The position numbers and the translations under genes were made by a program. Below, piece by piece: positions 62,541 to 64,000 of a DNA stretch of 64,000 nucleotides; position 1 is the first letter of the stretch; each line of letters starts with the position of its first letter. This DNA comes from an uncultured Sphaerochaeta sp. Its GTDB lineage: Bacteria > Spirochaetota > Spirochaetia > Sphaerochaetales > Sphaerochaetaceae. The notes below the pieces were generated by a model that was not told where the DNA came from, made no database searches, and saw only the letters and a program-made list of their open reading frames with translations. The stretch lies in NCBI RefSeq assembly GCF_963677315.1, contig NZ_OY781940.1, positions 546,001-610,000 on the forward strand. Reading direction: 5' to 3'.

Positions 62541-64000
62541 CAATAGACTCCCAATGAGAAAGATACCTCTCCCATAAGGCTTGCCCCAAATGAAGCCATA
62601 ACCTCCCCTATCGGGGTATCGAGGCCAAGCATGAGTGCCAGTCCCATGTCCCATAGGCTGGAACTGAAATATGCCTCATCAAGAGGGGCCAATCCACTGT
62701 AGGGATCATATGCATCATACACAGCTCCATGCAGTGAGAGTTTGCCGAATGCTGGGTACCCGAGCAGTTCGGCAAGCCTATGCTGCCAATCCACACCCAG
62801 ATAGGCTATATCGCGACGGAGGAAGAGCGGGCCATAACTGACCATCTGGTCGATGCCTCCCAGATTTGCATAGCTCTGGATAAAGGGAAATGGTTCCCTC
62901 ATCAGGGAAAGTTGGGTTGCATAGCTTAGGCTGTCACGGTAAGTAATGACAAATGATTGTTTCCATCCAATCCGTAGTGAGTGGATCAACCCCTGCTGAT
63001 ACCCAAGCCTCCCCAACACTTCAAGGCTGAAACCCGAGGTAGCGAAGCGAGATGATAGATTTCCGTAGGAAACAGTTAGCTCTCCCACTGGATAGGCATA
63101 GAATTGCTTGTCATACGTAGAATCATTCACCGAAACAAGAAGGTAGCTTCCCTGAAGAGATGCTCTGCCATATTTACCAAAGCGAAACCGAAAACCAGCA
63201 TCACTTTCAAACATACGATCCAAGGGAGCACTTCGCTTTGCATTGATCATTGCTGAGAGGGGCGTCATCGCCCCAGCTCCATAACTGGCTTGCACTACTG
63301 CATCAATACTTCCTTTGCTTCCACTGAGCAGCGGATAGGAGAAACTGAGAGTCATCCCTGATCGCTGACCAAGTGTGGCATTGACAGAAAAGGTGAAGTC
63401 CTGCTTTCTTCCCAAACCCCCGAGGGATGCATCCAGATATGCATCTGCACGGTACCATACAAAACCTGAGGGCAATGCAGTAGAGAAGCCGGTATCTGCA
63501 TGGAAGCCCATGCTGATGCTTCTATCCCTTCGTCCGAAACTCCGGGCATATATCATTAGCTTTCCATCACTGGACATCTCATAACTGAGAGTGGTCAGAT
63601 CATAGGCGTTCTTGACCTCCCGAAGCTTAAGATTCAACTCCGTTGCAGTCTGTGCATCGAGTCTCCTGCCCAAAAAATCTGAAAACAAGAAAGATTCAGG
63701 AATAATCTCCCCTGGTTTCAAGGAGATGTCCTCTACTTCAATCTGTAGGATTTTGGGGATTGAGAGAAGAGAATAGGTACCACTTCGGTTTTCTTCCACT
63801 GGGGTGAGGGGTCGAACCTGTGAGAGTGTATCGACAAGCGCATCGAATGCTGCCTCTTCTTTTCGTACAGCTTCCCACCCTGCCTCGATAATCTGCTCAT
63901 GTGCTGAGAAATCCAAAGCAAACGTGCTTTTCAGCTCTGGAAGCACAAGCACATCGGCAGAAGGATGTTGAGCGGTCGCTTTTTCCTGGGTAAGCAATAC
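62540..64000 (-). CDS. Patatin-like phospholipase with POTRA and beta-barrel, C-terminal part (cut by window edge)
   Basis: The gene enters from beyond the right edge; 486 residues are visible. The first about 60 residues (ADVLVLPELKSTFALDFSAHEQIIEAGWEAVRKEEAA in part) match the end of an NTE-type patatin domain after its catalytic Asp. Residues about 80-150 look like a POTRA domain (IEVEDISLKPGEIIPESFLF). The rest is aromatic-ended alternating strands (GFHADTGFSTALPSGFVWYRADAYLDASLG in part) ending ...EVSFSLGVY, an outer-membrane barrel. This is the PlpD-type layout. Catalytic Ser is outside the window, so activity is not checked. Confidence 0.75.
   Translation of the reverse strand, partial: VLLTQEKATAQHPSADVLVLPELKSTFALDFSAHEQIIEAGWEAVRKEEAAFDALVDTLSQVRPLTPVEENRSGTYSLLSIPKILQIEVEDISLKPGEIIPESFLFSDFLGRRLDAQTATELNLKLREVKNAYDLTTLSYEMSSDGKLMIYARSFGRRDRSISMGFHADTGFSTALPSGFVWYRADAYLDASLGGLGRKQDFTFSVNATLGQRSGMTLSFSYPLLSGSKGSIDAVVQASYGAGAMTPLSAMINAKRSAPLDRMFESDAGFRFRFGKYGRASLQGSYLLVSVNDSTYDKQFYAYPVGELTVSYGNLSSRFATSGFSLEVLGRLGYQQGLIHSLRIGWKQSFVITYRDSLSYATQLSLMREPFPFIQSYANLGGIDQMVSYGPLFLRRDIAYLGVDWQHRLAELLGYPAFGKLSLHGAVYDAYDPYSGLAPLDEAYFSSSLWDMGLALMLGLDTPIGEVMASFGASLMGEVSFSLGVY

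Overview
The window looks like a compact stretch of chromosome from a free-living or gut-associated, fermentative spirochaete, most plausibly Sphaerochaeta or a close relative. This rests on the spirochaete-type elongation factor G (52573-54681), ABC binding proteins whose signal peptides end in AQGTKE- or AAGKQE-like sequences, the richness in sugar importers, and moderate GC. This is inference from gene content; no rRNA or other phylogenetic marker was compared. There are no tRNA or rRNA genes, insertion sequences, phage genes or CRISPR arrays.

Region 1 (1-18372) handles deoxysugars. It holds a rhamnose-type ABC importer (1-2792), a second ABC importer with a cytoplasmic GH106 alpha-L-rhamnosidase and an aconitase-family dehydratase pair (3194-11194), an operon of L-rhamnose isomerase, aldolase and a BASS-family transporter (11728-15001), a RhaS-like AraC activator (15099-15968), and fucose mutarotase and isomerase (15965-18320). 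A 32-bp motif recurs upstream of all three rhamnose-related operons (2937-2968, 11497-11528, 15070-15101), so they probably form one regulon under the RhaS-like protein.

Region 2 (18435-38935) is mostly housekeeping and mixed metabolism: a membrane protein, a DlgD-like reductase coupled to AddAB helicase-nuclease, a CPBP membrane protease, an S66 peptidase, enolase, a UPF0158-GNAT fusion, a NagB-like protein, a hexuronate operon (uxuA, GntR regulator, uxuB), YitT, LrgAB, a nitroreductase and an exported nuclease.

Region 3 (38907-51636) is the highlight. Two divergent gene sets appear to encode complete uptake and breakdown of the plant sulfosugar sulfoquinovose by the sulfoglycolytic transketolase route. 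The minus-strand operon carries a fucose-isomerase-like protein, a binding protein, two permeases and a GH31 sulfoquinovosidase that keeps every known sulfonate-binding residue. The plus-strand operon carries a split transketolase, an RpiB-like isomerase, an iron alcohol dehydrogenase, a TauE/SafE exporter and a DUF4867 protein. A ROK repressor lies between them, and near-identical 23-bp palindromes overlap both promoters. The predicted outcome is sulfoquinovose to two xylulose-5-phosphate plus isethionate, which is exported.

Region 4 (51720-64000) holds a RecA-fold ATPase, EF-G, a HIT protein, a cysteine-rich small protein, a coiled-coil lipoprotein, an HdeD-like membrane protein, a YjjG-like phosphatase, an FKBP lipoprotein, two-subunit class I fumarase, a VanZ-like protein, a radical SAM protein and the C-terminal part of a patatin/POTRA/beta-barrel protein cut by the window edge.
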